DNA of 64,000 bases from Allodiplogaster sudhausi (GCA_945643635.1 CALZFC010000297.1:1-64000), one strand, 5' to 3'; positions 44,561 to 55,552 are shown, counted from the first letter of the stretch. Notes: generated by a model not told the origin, from the letters alone. Numbers and translations: made by a program.

Positions 44561-45189
44561 TTTGCTGTATAGCAATAAACACGTTCCGTGTCGGGAAAGA
44601 TACTTGTACGAAGACGAAATGCTACCTCTGTCGTCTTATGTAGGTCGACAAAGAGGTAACTGTGTGCACTAGAAGTGGCGTCAGTGTAGGCGTCAATAAA
44701 AAATTGTCGGTTTGTTGGAAAAAGTTGGCTATCAAGATTACGAATCATCAACTGATCAGCATTGTTCTTAAATAGACAAAGGTAGCTAGAGTTTATGCGT
44801 AGTGTTCGAATAGTTTTCCCAAAGAATAGTGAATGAACTACACAAATTACAGACATGTCAAAGTGATGTGAGGCAACCGTAAAAAGTTTTTCGGCATCAG
44901 ACCAACGTTCAAGCTTTACCATTAGATCGTCAAGAACAAGTAGTGCTTTTTCATTCTTCTTTTCCCTCAACATTTCAATGTCAGGGATGCCTTCATGCAT
45001 TGTGACATGTGCAAGATTGGCAAACTCGTTATAGCCAGTTTGGTATTCATTGTAACAGAATATAACATGTCCAGGCTTTACAGTTTCATACACTTGTTCC
45101 CTTGTTGTTATAATTCTATGAATTAATGTGCTTTTTCCACATCCCGAAGGACCACATACAAGCATACACGAAGGCCAAGCAAGATACAT
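44557..45189 (-). CDS. ATP: DNA-packaging ATPase (A32/FtsK-HerA type)
   Basis: 210 residues from MYLAWPSCMLVCGPSGCGKS. Walker A is GPSGCGKST at residues ~13-21 and Walker B is ALLVLDDL at ~84-91. These are followed by the SVICVVHSLF strand typical of the A32 family, whose members pump genomic DNA into capsids. The frame is complete. It lies at the head of the capsid gene cluster, after about 200 bp of non-coding DNA (45,190-45,391) that separates it from the polymerase's 3' end and could hold the cluster promoter. Confidence 0.92.
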   Translation of the reverse strand: MYLAWPSCMLVCGPSGCGKSTLIHRIITTREQVYETVKPGHVIFCYNEYQTGYNEFANLAHVTMHEGIPDIEMLREKKNEKALLVLDDLMVKLERWSDAEKLFTVASHHFDMSVICVVHSLFFGKTIRTLRINSSYLCLFKNNADQLMIRNLDSQLFPTNRQFFIDAYTDATSSAHSYLFVDLHKTTEVAFRLRTSIFPDTERVYCYTAK

Positions 45190-45391
45190 TTATCGCAAGT
45201 TTCAAAAGTATTGGACAAACTGTAATTTGACTTCTTTTTTTTCCAAGAACAACAACTGAAATCAAAATTATTCAAAGTACTTTTCACAATTCAACACAAT
45301 CGGAAAACTGAACTTATTGGCAATTGACAACAAGTGACAATGAAATTTTCTAGCAAAGCTTCACAAGAAAAGGCAGACAGTGATTGGTACA

Positions 45392-48300
45392 CTATGTGCC
45401 TCGATACCCGTATGGGAACGTTCTGTACGTCCCAAAGGGAATGCGCCTCTTGTTGAACACGGGCTGGAAGAGCTTCTCGAATGTCACGGTCTCGATGCCG
45501 TGATCGCGGTCGATGGCGAAGCGCTCGTACGGGATGGGAATCTTCTTCCATCCCGTACGATTCTTGAGGCGCCGCACAAAGCGATGCATCGATCTGAAAT
45601 GGATCGACGCTGCAGAGTCCCTCGTGACGGGAAAGCCTCTGCACTTGGCCTTTTCGTGCCTCTTGCCATCGGGCGTCTGCCATCGGTACGAGTATGCCTT
45701 GGTTCCCTGGGCGACGAATTCCGTGCCGCGACCGCCTCCGAGCTCATCCGTGAGGTCACCGAGGAAGTCGCCTTCCAGCTCGGCCAAGGGGTCGACCTCG
45801 TCCTCTTTGTGAAGATAGAGGACCGAGTCGGTGTCTGATAGTAATGTTTTATTTAAAACAAACATGGTAAATAGAAAGAAACACTAATGATAATAAATTT
45901 CTACTTACCGACATAGAGGAGCCTCTCTTCGGGGTGAGGGATCCTCTGGATGATGTTGAGCAGCGTACATCTGGCGTAGGCAGTTGTCAGAACTGCCGAC
46001 GCCAGACTCGTTGCCGGGAGAGGCTTCAGTGTTGCAGAAGTCGACGGCCGGAAGGTGACTTGCAGCTTTCTGTCACCGAGCAGACAGTAGTCGCGCACGT
46101 CCACGTCCGCATCATTCATGAGGCGGAAGAAGCGGCTCGGGTCGTCGACAATCTCCGTTTTCAGCCTGTCGTTCCTCTCTCCCAGCTTGCCCCACTGTAA
46201 ATATGTGTTCATATAAAAAGAAAACAATATGTATCCAAAAAATAATTTTTAAACTGACAAGCGAGTTGGCCATCAGCTTGGAGACTTGTCTGGCCGCGGG
46301 GTTGTACGCAATCGTTTCCGCGTTCAAGCGGATTCCTTCTCTCTCCTCGAAGCGCTTGATGAAGGCGCTTCTCTTCTCTTCAGTGTCCGCGGAAGCTGGC
46401 CAACAGGATGCCTCCTATAAAATATAAATATTGCAAGAGGCAAATAATCAAACAAAATAAAATATACCGTCTTTTTGTCGACCCACGTGTCCATGTATTC
46501 GGACAGGACACCGTGGGATACTTGTCCTGTGATCGCGTTCCGCTCATAGAGCGACCACTTCTTATAGTGGTGCGCCTAAATAAATAAAATTTACTGTTTA
46601 GTTTAATAAATAAAATTTACTATTATTAAATTTATTTGAAACGAACCGAGTGGATCTTCAGGATCTTGTATCCACACTTGAGCGCCTCGATGAGTTCGAC
46701 GGTGGCGAACGTGCCGACGAACTGCCTCTCCTTCTTGCTGTGCTGGCAGCCGAGAGTGTAGGGGTCCATCTTCTCGGCGCACGCTGCACACAGAGGCATG
46801 ACGTTCTTGCCGCCAGAACGAAGCGCCAGAACTGGGACGAAGAGACGAGTCGGCGGCAGGACCTGATTGCATGCATTAATAAATGTTTTAATTAATAAAT
46901 TTTGGACTTACTGTGCACTTGACGAATCCTTGAATCGTCAGCTCTTCCGGCTTCGTGATGGGCGTCTGGATTCTTGAGACGTCGAGCATCTTGCCCTTAC
47001 CCACCGGGTACGGTCTGTACTTGTTCGTGTACGGGTACAAGCCTAAAGAAAAATGTTCAATTACTTATTTAAATAATATTAAATGTAAGATTATTCTTAA
47101 AAATACTTACTGCAGACGTCGAGGAAGCGGATCTTGTACCCTAGCTCTGGTTTCGCATACATGCGGAACACCTCTCATCTCCCGCCATAGAAGGCGTCGT
47201 AGAGATTGAGAGGCTCCTGTAAATGAACATTTATTTTGTTAAACGAAATAAGAAAAAAATTCTAACCCCAATCTCGTAGTCGGCAAAGAATTGCCGCATC
47301 TTGTCGTCCTTCTTGAGCCTCTTCTCAATCTGGCACTCTCGGATCACGATGACCTTGTGCTTGCGTCTGAGATGCTGGAGTCGCGCCTCATCTTCTTGAC
47401 GGATGAGGGCTGCACGTCGGCCACGCACCATCGTGTGGTCCGAGTAGCGGCACCGACAGGCATGCCAGTAGCAGCCGTGGATCTAAAATATATGTCGTAG
47501 CAAAGCAACAAAAACATATACAAATGAACGAACAATAATTGTTAAATATAATTGTTTTATCAAAATTACAAATGTACCTCAATGATGAGATCCCTCTTGT
47601 TCGGTCTCTTGACGAATCCGTCGACGCGGTAGCGAGTTCCCTTGATTCTCTTCTCGCCACCGTGCTGCGCGTCACGGATTTGGACACCCTTTGTCTTCCT
47701 CAGGTAGCTAAAAGTAGAATATTGTTTGATAAATTAAACAAATTTTATAAATTAAATCTTACGCAAGCATCTTGAGTGCCAGACGACTCTGCTTGTCCTC
47801 TGCGGTGATGGGCTTCTCGACAGCCAAGAGGTCCTTCTTGAGGAACTTGCGGCGGAAGACACGCATGGCCGCACTGGCTGCAGTCACGCTCTCGTGAAAG
47901 ACATGAACGCCCGTGGCGCCAAAACACTCAGCATCGAAGGTGCGAATGCCTTCGTGCAGGAGGACGACATCGGAGAAGCAATAAGCTTCAATCTCCAGAC
48001 GGAAGTCGAATGTAAATTCGTTCTGCTCGTGCTTGTCGTGCCATTCGTCGAATGCGGTCCTCGCCTCATCCCGCATCGACTTGTAGCCAAAGTACTTCTT
48101 GTCCGGGATCTTGCCAACGTACTGGTAGTTGACAGGGCGATTGAAGCGGTGCGGAAAGTACCCCTAAATATTTATATTAGAAAAGTATATCTGATATGAA
48201 TATTTAACATACCTTCTTCAATTCCTTTATTCCGAATGCCTTGGGGAATGAGGCGAGAGGCATGGCCAGGAAGCTCAGCGAGTCAACCATTCTGACGTTG

Positions 48301-50737
48301 TTGACCTCGAGTTTCATGATTTTTCTTCCGGCCATGATCAACTCGGAGGGCGAGACAGGGCTTCGGTCGCTGCACAGATGGCGCAGTATAAACTGGCCGT
48401 CATAGCTAAAATTATGAATAAATAAAAGGTGTAATTATTCAATTTAAATAAGAAAAACAAATTGATAAAATACTTACGCGCGGAGATTGTGGGCTACGAC
48501 GGTGAAGCCCTTGTGTTCGTCGCCGAATACCCAGTCGCAGAACTCTTCAATTATCCTTTTCTTGGGGTTGTCCAGCGCCTGCCACTGCCAGAGCCTCCTC
48601 CCTCCGCAGTGTTCACAGCTACTGGTAACGTCGTAGACGTCCTCTGGCAGCTTTCCTTCGCATTTTCCGCATGAGCGGAGGGCAATGAAGAGATTGGGGA
48701 CGTGCATCTTGGCCCCCTCTTATTCTTCACAATGCGCGTCTGAGCAAAACAAAAAAATAATAATTGTATCAACCATAAATAACAATTAATACCTCGATGT
48801 CGAATACAATCGTCTTCTTCTGGAATTTCTTTGACAGGGGAGGCAGAGGCGAGACGTAACACGTCTTGTGGCCATGCGGTCGTTCCTCACAGCACGTCTC
48901 GCAGTAGGAACAGCAACAGCGGTGAGGACGACCACGCCGAGACATGTTCTTCGGCTTATTACATTGCGTGCACATGTCAAGCTTTTCACAGTATGACTTC
49001 CCGCCATGGACACCTAAAATTAAATAATATGTGTATACACAAGTATCATAAATGTTTATAATTTTAACCTTTCTCTTGGTGGCGACTCAGACACTCTTCG
49101 TTGTGACAGACGACGCCACATGCCTCACACTTGTGTGCTTCGTGCCCGATGCACACGTTCTTCTGGCGCGTCCCGCATTTGTCACAGTTGACAGGGCAAG
49201 AGTAGTGTGCCGATGCCTCGTTGTCCAGAACGTCGCATAGTGGGCAGTAGAACTGTCGATCTTAAATAGAAAATAAACATTTTAAATGTAATAACAAATA
49301 AAATTAAAATGACTAACTGAAGAATGTGGAGATTCTTTTAATGTGGTCAAAGTGTCCTCGGCGCAGTCGCAGTCCAATCACACTGTTGTCATCGACGTAG
49401 TCTCCGGAGAAGACTGCCTTTCCTGGTCTGTCACCATAGAAGAGTACGAGTTGAACGCCAGACATGTTCTCTTGGAACAATTTGACGTCGTCGATGGTGT
49501 AGGCGTCCTTCTTTGGGATGCCAAATTCCCTGTGGTAGAGGTCAGCAACCTTCTGCTGTTGCTCTTCACTTCGCGAGATTGACCTCCACCTGGGGAAGTC
49601 ATTCTCATGGGCAAGGTAGGCCATCCCAATGGCAATGGCCTTGGCGAGGCAATCCTTCTTGCCTGTAATTATTTTCGTTATATATTTTTATTAGAAATTT
49701 CATTACAAGTACCTTTGACTTCTGTGATATTGCTCCAGTCATTTTTTTTCGCGAAGGAACGCTTGCCGGATCCGGTGGGCACATCAATCCACGAAATCCG
49801 AACATGGAGCTAAAAAAAAACTAAATAAGAAACAAATGCTTTGAAAAAACATTGAATCAATGCACATACCTCGGTGAGAAGAAGCGGTGTTACCACTCCC
49901 GTTGACGTGTTCGCAAAGGAGATCTCTTTGCGCAGTATGTTCGGAATGTTGTCCGAGTATACCGATGGCTTCATGTAGTAGGCCCTTGGCTGGCCTTCTT
50001 GGTTAATGGCGACCGAGACACGGAGGTCACTTCCGTGTTCAATCGGCTTGCTCTTTTCGAGCACGTCTAGCATGACCTAAATATTATAATGAGATATAAA
50101 TACGTTTATACAAAAAAAATATAACAACTTTCGAATGTAAAAAAAAGGAAATTGAATAGTTCTAAAAAAGCAAACTGACCAGGTCAAAGAGTCCATCGAG
50201 ATCATTTGTTCTCTTTGCGAGTTTACGGAAGCGAATGGAAATGTCTTCCTGTTCCACCCGGAACCTCTTGTTTCGGCTTCTCGAGAGGTCTTCCACTTTA
50301 TAGGATCCTATGACCTCGTGAGCCACACCATCGATGTGGAGAGGGGTCTGTAATATTAAACATTTGAAATAAAAATAACCCTTTAAAAATTAAAGAATTA
50401 AAACAAATTGAATACCTCCACTTCTTCTTCTTCCTCGACTTCCTCTTCGTCATCCATTTCCTCTTCGTCACTGTCTTCATAGACAATGTCATCATCCTCC
50501 GACGAGCTGCCACTGTCGCTTGCCGTTTCATTGTCGGCGTACATTTCGTCGTCAGACTGTTATAATAATTACACCTTTGGAATAAGAATAAAATAATAAA
50601 TGGCCCAATTTGAGCATATAAAAGTGTAAAATTGAAGAGAAAAATACGTAGAAAAATGATCTTTAAAAATACTTTGTGGAACATATCAAAGGTAAATAAA
50701 AGATAAAAATATGTACATACCGATTCTCCATTGCTGG

Positions 50738-50770
<33 letters not shown>

Positions 50771-51039
50771 CGCTGCGGCTGCTGCTGCTGTCACTGCTTG
50801 TGTCGCTGTACGGCACAAGTCTTCGATCATAATGGACAGCCGTAGAGGTAGAGGGCAGCTGCTCATCCTCTCGCTCCTATTTTATTTCAAAATCTCTGTA
50901 TAAAATCTCTGTATTCAAGGTAATTTTTTCTATATACAGCAAGTTAATAATTTGATAGATAATATTTATGTCTTACTTGGCTGTCGCGATGTGCCTTCTT
51001 GGCAATGCTGTCGATTCCAGAATTGCTTGCGCGCTTCAT
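45392..51039 (-). pseudogene. POLB: Protein-primed DNA polymerase B, ~21 exons, two lesions
   Basis: ATG at 51,039 (MKRASNSGIDSIAKKAHRDS). About 21 exons are separated by introns of ~45-100 nt, up to ~160 nt near the 5' end, with GT..AG borders and consistent phases. Order of regions: Ser-rich and acidic N-terminus; an OTU-like segment (GKKDCLAKAIAIG and GHFDHIKRISTFF); Cys/His zinc ribbons (49.1-48.8 kb); exonuclease motifs IVFDIE, VVAHN, YDGQFILRHL and CFSDVVLL; polymerase motif A region (GLYPYTNKYRPYPVG); motif B (KLMANSLWGKL, across an intron) and motif C (DTDSV, 45.83 kb). Full length would be about 1,410 residues, normal for Polintons. Lesions: a 1-bp loss in the G-run at 48,713-48,717, and an in-frame TGA at 47,175-47,177 within GGR-x-EVF. 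Exons are more GC-rich than the capsid genes. Presumably inactive. Confidence 0.88.
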
Positions 51040-51075
51040 GATTCTTGACAGGTGAGAGACTGAGAATCTGCAAAC

Positions 51076-51331
51076 ATGTCAACCGCGAATGCATCCACAT
51101 CACTTACTTCAAATAAACGTCCAGCTAGCATTGGAAAAAGAATACGCACGGACGGGAAAGCATACGAAAATGTTTGTTCTTGGACACTTCATTTTGTACA
51201 TAATCATTTGCTTTTAGGTGGAAAACGATGAGGAAGAAACTGTCAAAAACGTATCTATTGGCAAGGAAGGGCAGATCGTATTCCATATCGAGAAGGGCAG
51301 CAAAGTCACTTTCAATATTACTATTGCATAG
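51076..51331 (+). CDS. Small two-exon gene divergent from the polymerase (69 aa)
   Basis: Exon 1 (51,076-51,171) starts ATG and reads MSTANASTSLTSNKRPASIG... A 46-nt intron (GTTTGT...CTTTTAG, 51,172-51,217) leads in frame to exon 2 (51,218-51,331), VENDEEETVKNVSIGKEGQI... ending FNITIA and TAG. The product is 69 residues: a basic Ser/Thr-rich start, an acidic turn and a beta-like C-terminus. It is the only plus-strand gene in the Polinton, and its ATG is 36 bp from the polymerase ATG, so the two would share a bidirectional promoter. No family is recognised. Intron quality and frame match are the evidence; expression is unproven. Confidence 0.5.
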
Positions 51332-51757
51332 AGAAGGAAGCTTCGTAACTGTCCGCATCTTGTAGCTTTCGTGATCAATTGACTGTTTGTGATTTGACTC
51401 TCCTTTTACATGCACTATTTCTCACTTGTCCACCATGGCGCTGGCAGCATCCTTTCTAGATCCTGAACGCTGATAAGACATACATCATATCCTATATGAC
51501 ATATTTCGTAATTTTTCTTCCCTTCTCTAACTTGTATGTACATAAATCGTATGCTATTTTCATTATTACGTGGGCGTTAAGTTATTTCATAATACATTCC
51601 ATTATCATCAGTACTGATATATATAGAATTTGTAGGCATTATATTACATAACATAAAGTGAAAGTACAGAGAATGACTTGGTCATCATTTAAGAGAGCAC
51701 ATGTACACTGGTGTAATATTCAACGGGGGGTTTCGGACTTGGAAAATATTCCTGTAT
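51332..51757 (+). other. Non-coding right end inside the Polinton
   Basis: AT-rich, with no supported gene. Near 51,725-51,755 a short motif (ggggtttcggacttgg) resembles the inner end of the terminal repeat, possibly a remnant of a further repeat module. Confidence 0.5.
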
Positions 51758-52497
51758 CTGAATAATTCACGAGGGGTTTTGGACTTGGGAAAATATGTAT
51801 CACTATCACATACACGTTTGCATGTCTACATATTCAGTTGCGAGATGGTATGACGGCCGATTGGCTTATTGGTAGTGAGTTTGATTTCAAATCGAAAGGT
51901 TTCATGTTCGATTCCCCCTCGGGGCAAACTCAATTGTTGTATTTATTCCGGACTTGTGATATTTCCACTGTCTGAAAAATATTACCCCCCCCTGGAGATA
52001 ATCTGTGATCATGTGATGTATGATCACATTCCACACGAATGTCTACATCTTCACTTGCAAGTTGGTATGATGACCGAATAGCCCATTGGTAACGATACTA
52101 CATACGACGCAAGCGGCTCAGGTTCGATTCCTCTCAGTGTTCGGGACTTGTGATATTTCGACTAGCAGAAATGGCAATATCCCCCCTCCGGTGAATGATG
52201 TTTGATCTCTGATGTATGATCACTTCCATACGAATGTCTACATCTTCGCATGCCAGTTGGTATGATGGACGAATGACCGATTGGTAACGCAGGGACTTAC
52301 GACGCAAGCGACCCAGGTTCGGATCCGGTCGGGATCCTGGACTTGTGATATTTCCACAGGTCAAGAACGAGGTGGAATGAATCCTGGACTTAGAAAAATA
52401 ATGGAAAAAATTTCAACAGGACTTTCCGGACTTAGAAAAATAACCGGTGAAAATTTCAACGGGAGTTCTGGACTTAGAAACATTTCGCTTGGTTAAG
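51758..52497 (-). repeat. Right terminal inverted repeat of the Polinton
   Basis: Inverse of 36,955-37,695, ending ...CGCTTGGTTAAG. Contains three tRNA-like modules on the plus strand, each with an A-box-like tggcttattggtag / tagcccattggtaac / accgattggtaacg and a B-box-like ttcgattcc (51,905-51,915), ggttcgattcc (52,121-52,131) or ggttcggatcc (52,316-52,326). The modules are about 200-215 bp apart and share flanking gtctacatcttcgcatgc and gacttgtgatatttcc motifs. Confidence 0.92.
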
Positions 52498-53780
52498 ATC
52501 ATCAGCACTATCATCATGTAGTCCAATTTGGCAATTCCTCTGGGATACTAAAAAAACTTGCAGCTCTCAATATTCTGAATCCTCCCTTTCAGTTGCTAAT
52601 CGGCTCTGAGCTTGCGCCGACCAATTAATTCTAACTGCGTGAAAGTGAAAAATTATGTGACACTTTAGTGAATTCGCCCAAACTCTTATTTCGCACCTCA
52701 TTGCAATGCATCGGAGTATCGAAGCCTATCATTACGAGGAACTTGGTGATGTACTTGAACACGGTGGCCCGGTTAATCGCGGTGCCCTGGAACAACATTT
52801 TTTACCAGGCTATTTCTCTCTTCACTCTTATCTCTTCATGCAATGTAGTTTCACATAAAAGGAAATCTAACTCCGTAAGTGATGAAGAAGATCTCCGGCT
52901 CGCGTAACTTCTTCTTCTTCTTCTCCTCCTTGAGCAGCTGATTGCACCGCCTCAAAAACACAATACTGCTACAGTCGTACATTTGAAAGGCTAACTACTT
53001 TTCATCGTTAGTATTTATTTAGTAATCACTAACATTTCTCGCAGACATGCGCTTCTTGAGCGTCGAGTCGATGTTGTACACCGACGCCATCCGTCCGGTC
53101 ACCTTACTCAGCGACGCCAGCGACTGCACCTTGGGGTCGTGGAATGTGGCGTACTGAAATGGAGGAGTGTATTAATGTAACTGCTTAATTATATTTTCTT
53201 CCCCCTATTTGCAACACCTCCGTAAAAGAAATGCCTAATGTAGTGCGCGTTATCGCCCGGCGAAACTCGACGCATCTCGCCTTGAGTAGGCCAGATGTCG
53301 AGCTTCTTGGTCTTGTGGGCCTGCTCGAATCTCTGGCCATTCGTGACGATCGCGTACATCATGGTAGCGCTAGAATAATGTTGTAAATTTTTCAAAATAG
53401 AGAAAAATTTTCAACTATGTTCGAACCCGAGGCAGAAGGAGAAGGCCTCAGGCGTGACGGAGCCCTCGCGCTTGGCCTGGTCCATGATGTTGGCCATGGT
53501 GACGTCAATTTCGGGCAGCGACACCATCCGGCGAAGAATGTAGAACGGAGTGCCGGACTATTGGAGTCAATCACAGTTAAAGAGTTTCCTTACTTTAATA
53601 AATTATCGAGTTTCCCTACTGTTTCTTCAATCACACCTTATCATTCCTCCGCCTTCTTCCACCTCTTCATTTCCTTCTCATCCTTCTTCCTCCTCTTCAG
53701 AGCCCGCAGAAGATTCTGCCTCGGCCGCAGCTTTGTCGCTTTTCGACTCCTTCCCTGCGCGGCTCTGCTTACTCTTGATT
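52498..53780 (-). pseudogene. Tyrosine-recombinase-like gene fragment, copy C
   Basis: Exons right to left: an acidic exon (53,641-53,780), YILRRMVSLPEIDVTMANIM with KREGSVTPEAFSFCLGFEH (53,410-53,540), MMYAIVTNGQRFEQAHK (53,220-53,395), YATFHDPKVQSLASLS (53,050-53,155, with intact TTTCAG acceptor), the Lys-rich exon (52,870-52,955) and GTAINRATVFKYITKF with CNEVR (52,690-52,790). The exon with the His...Tyr signature is broken by the Polinton junction at 52,497/52,498. Exons here lack the nonsense codons of copies A and B, so this copy was the most intact before truncation. Confidence 0.55.
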
Positions 53781-53854
53781 TTTTTATATGGAACACTGCA
53801 GCACAAGCCTGCCATTTTGGAGGAACATTACTGTTGCGGGGGTATTATTTTCAA

Positions 53855-54073
53855 ATGCACTCGCAGTTGACAAATGTGATCGACGACAAGCACAACCTGA
53901 TGAAAAATGGTTCAGGCAAAAAAGGTAGTCGACGAGTTTTTAGTAGCACGTACTTCCTAGAGTTGCGTATGAACAAGCGCGCATTCCAGGATGCGATAAA
54001 GGCGCTGACGCACATTAAGAAAAACAAGATGCACATATTCAACGAAACACAGCATCGGATATCATACAATTAG
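53855..54073 (+). CDS. Short uncharacterised ORF, 72 aa
   Basis: Basic product with KNGSGKKGSRRVF and MNKRAFQDAIKALTHIKKNK, ending NETQHRISYN. The frame is open further upstream through sequence that is antisense to recombinase exons, so the true start is unclear. It could be a real small gene or the last exon of a larger one. No family recognised. Confidence 0.25.
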   Translation: MHSQLTNVIDDKHNLMKNGSGKKGSRRVFSSTYFLELRMNKRAFQDAIKALTHIKKNKMHIFNETQHRISYN

Positions 54074-55078
54074 TTATTATAAGCATGGTATCATGCTCAC
54101 AATAACTATGATTTATCGAGAGAAAAAAATATCCCAGCAATAAGCAAGCATAAAACAAACAAAAGTACAACGCACTTCACATAAACAAAAGTGCTCAAGT
54201 TCCGAGCGCGAGCGAGAGTTTCAAGTTGGACAAAAGGAAAAGTGTACTAGCCTTTATCGCAAAATGCTACCACCTACAGGCACACCATCAGCTTCACTAA
54301 AATTTCATTTGTGAGCGAAAATAGGCTCTCACTTCCAGTTTAGTTACCTGAACCCTTTATATTTCAAAACAATTGAAACCATTTAGAATTTTTACACTTC
54401 TTTCCGAATGAAAGAAAACTACGTCTTACTTTCGCTCTCCCTTTCTGTCTCACTCATCTTCACACCCGCGCTCTCACATTTTCATTCTCGTGATCATAAC
54501 TATGGCCATCATCATTTTCGAGAAGCATAAAACATCTCCAGCTTTTCAAATAAAGATAACGAAAAAACTCATATGTTTACATTCAACTCGCAACTTGTAA
54601 TCATAAAGGAGCATTCTCCTAATTATAATGCACTTTTTAAAGCCGGTCACAAGAAAGCGTCGTAAGCTAGAATGTCATGATGCAAGACAAGGAAATAAGA
54701 CATGGAAGCAGTGAATAAACACTTTATCCTGTAGAAACAAGATTTTAAAAAATGGTTCAAAACAGAAAATACCAGAGCCACGCATGCAATATATGGGAAG
54801 AGAAACAACAACGATCGCGCAGAAATATGCATTTGTCAACTTCTCAACTCCCACATTCCCATAACATCGGGCAAGTAAAGCGATAAAAAATAGATCAATT
54901 CAAAAACCGTTGGGGGCAAGCTCAAAGGAAACAGAAGAACCTTGGCGAAACTTCGTAGACTCACAGGAAAGAATGAAGCCAGAACGGCCAATTGATCAGA
55001 GCAATAAAAGTGTGATTCGACAGAATAAAATAAAATTCGAATGCAAACATAAGTGCGATTCGGATAAAATATATTGGG
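54074..55078. other. About 1 kb without detectable features
   Basis: AT-rich, non-repetitive within the window, with no convincing exons on either strand. Confidence 0.5.
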
Positions 55079-55552
55079 CATGAGAGGGAAATCACTCATT
55101 GGCAGATAGATATTTCAATTTAAAAGACTAAAATGGGCTCCGTCGAAAGAATACGTCTGATAAATCAGCTCTGTGTATGCGCTAAATCATAAAAAAAATG
55201 AGCCTGTGGGTGGGGAAGAAGGTTCGGGGAGGGGGTCCTCCAATGATTAAACAATGGGAAAAAGGATGGCTTGCTTGCCATTCTGAATGAATTGGGTGTG
55301 GGGAGATTGCTCCGAATAAAATGGGGGAAAGGGTCATGGAAAGTTCTAGGTCTACGGACCGGGGAGTGGGCTTTGTTTGGGTGTAGTCGCCTTCTCTTCT
55401 CTTCCTACATTGACATGTGTCCATCCTTTCCGTCGGCGCCGCCCTTCCTTCCGCGTCCGATACCGCGTGTGTTTCCGCGGAGAGTTGTGCCGCGGCGCGA
55501 GCCTCCGCTGGCTCGCCCGGGCGGCGTGTTGCCGGCTCCGCCACTGGCGTGG
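55079..55552 (-). repeat. Duplicated terminal exon and 3' flank of the TPR-like gene, copy R1
   Basis: Nearly identical to 56,560-57,033. Contains, on the minus strand, the Arg/Gly-rich C-terminal exon (GRASGGSRRGTTLRGNTRGI) plus 3' flank. It lacks its 3' splice site because Polinton repeat sequence joins exactly at 55,553. Confidence 0.85.

Larger units (their letters stand above)
36955..52497 (-). mobile_element. Polinton/Maverick DNA transposon (15.5 kb), decaying
   Basis: It is bounded by ~740-bp terminal inverted repeats and carries the diagnostic set: adenovirus-type cysteine protease, double and single jelly-roll capsid proteins, retrovirus-type integrase with chromodomain, A32/FtsK-type ATPase and protein-primed DNA polymerase B. 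All are on the minus strand. Gene order from the right end is polymerase, ATPase, two small proteins, integrase, membrane protein, penton, core protein, major capsid, protease, zinc finger. No 6-bp target duplication is seen (ctttca on the left, atcatc on the right), because the flanks are rearranged. Damage is limited to three genes (polymerase, major capsid, core protein), so loss of function is recent. Confidence 0.93.

Noticed and set aside
47175..47177. UGA recoding (selenocysteine or stop read-through) in the polymerase
   Set aside because: No SECIS-like element recognised, the site is not a Cys position in the family, and another lesion exists in the same gene.
51125..51415. 96-aa minus-strand ORF at the right end of the Polinton
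   Set aside because: It is antisense to the two-exon plus-strand gene, which has start, intron and stop in agreement.
36955..52497. Recently integrated exogenous adenovirus-like virus
   Set aside because: Integrase with chromodomain, long inverted repeats, spliced polymerase and several lesions fit a resident Polinton.
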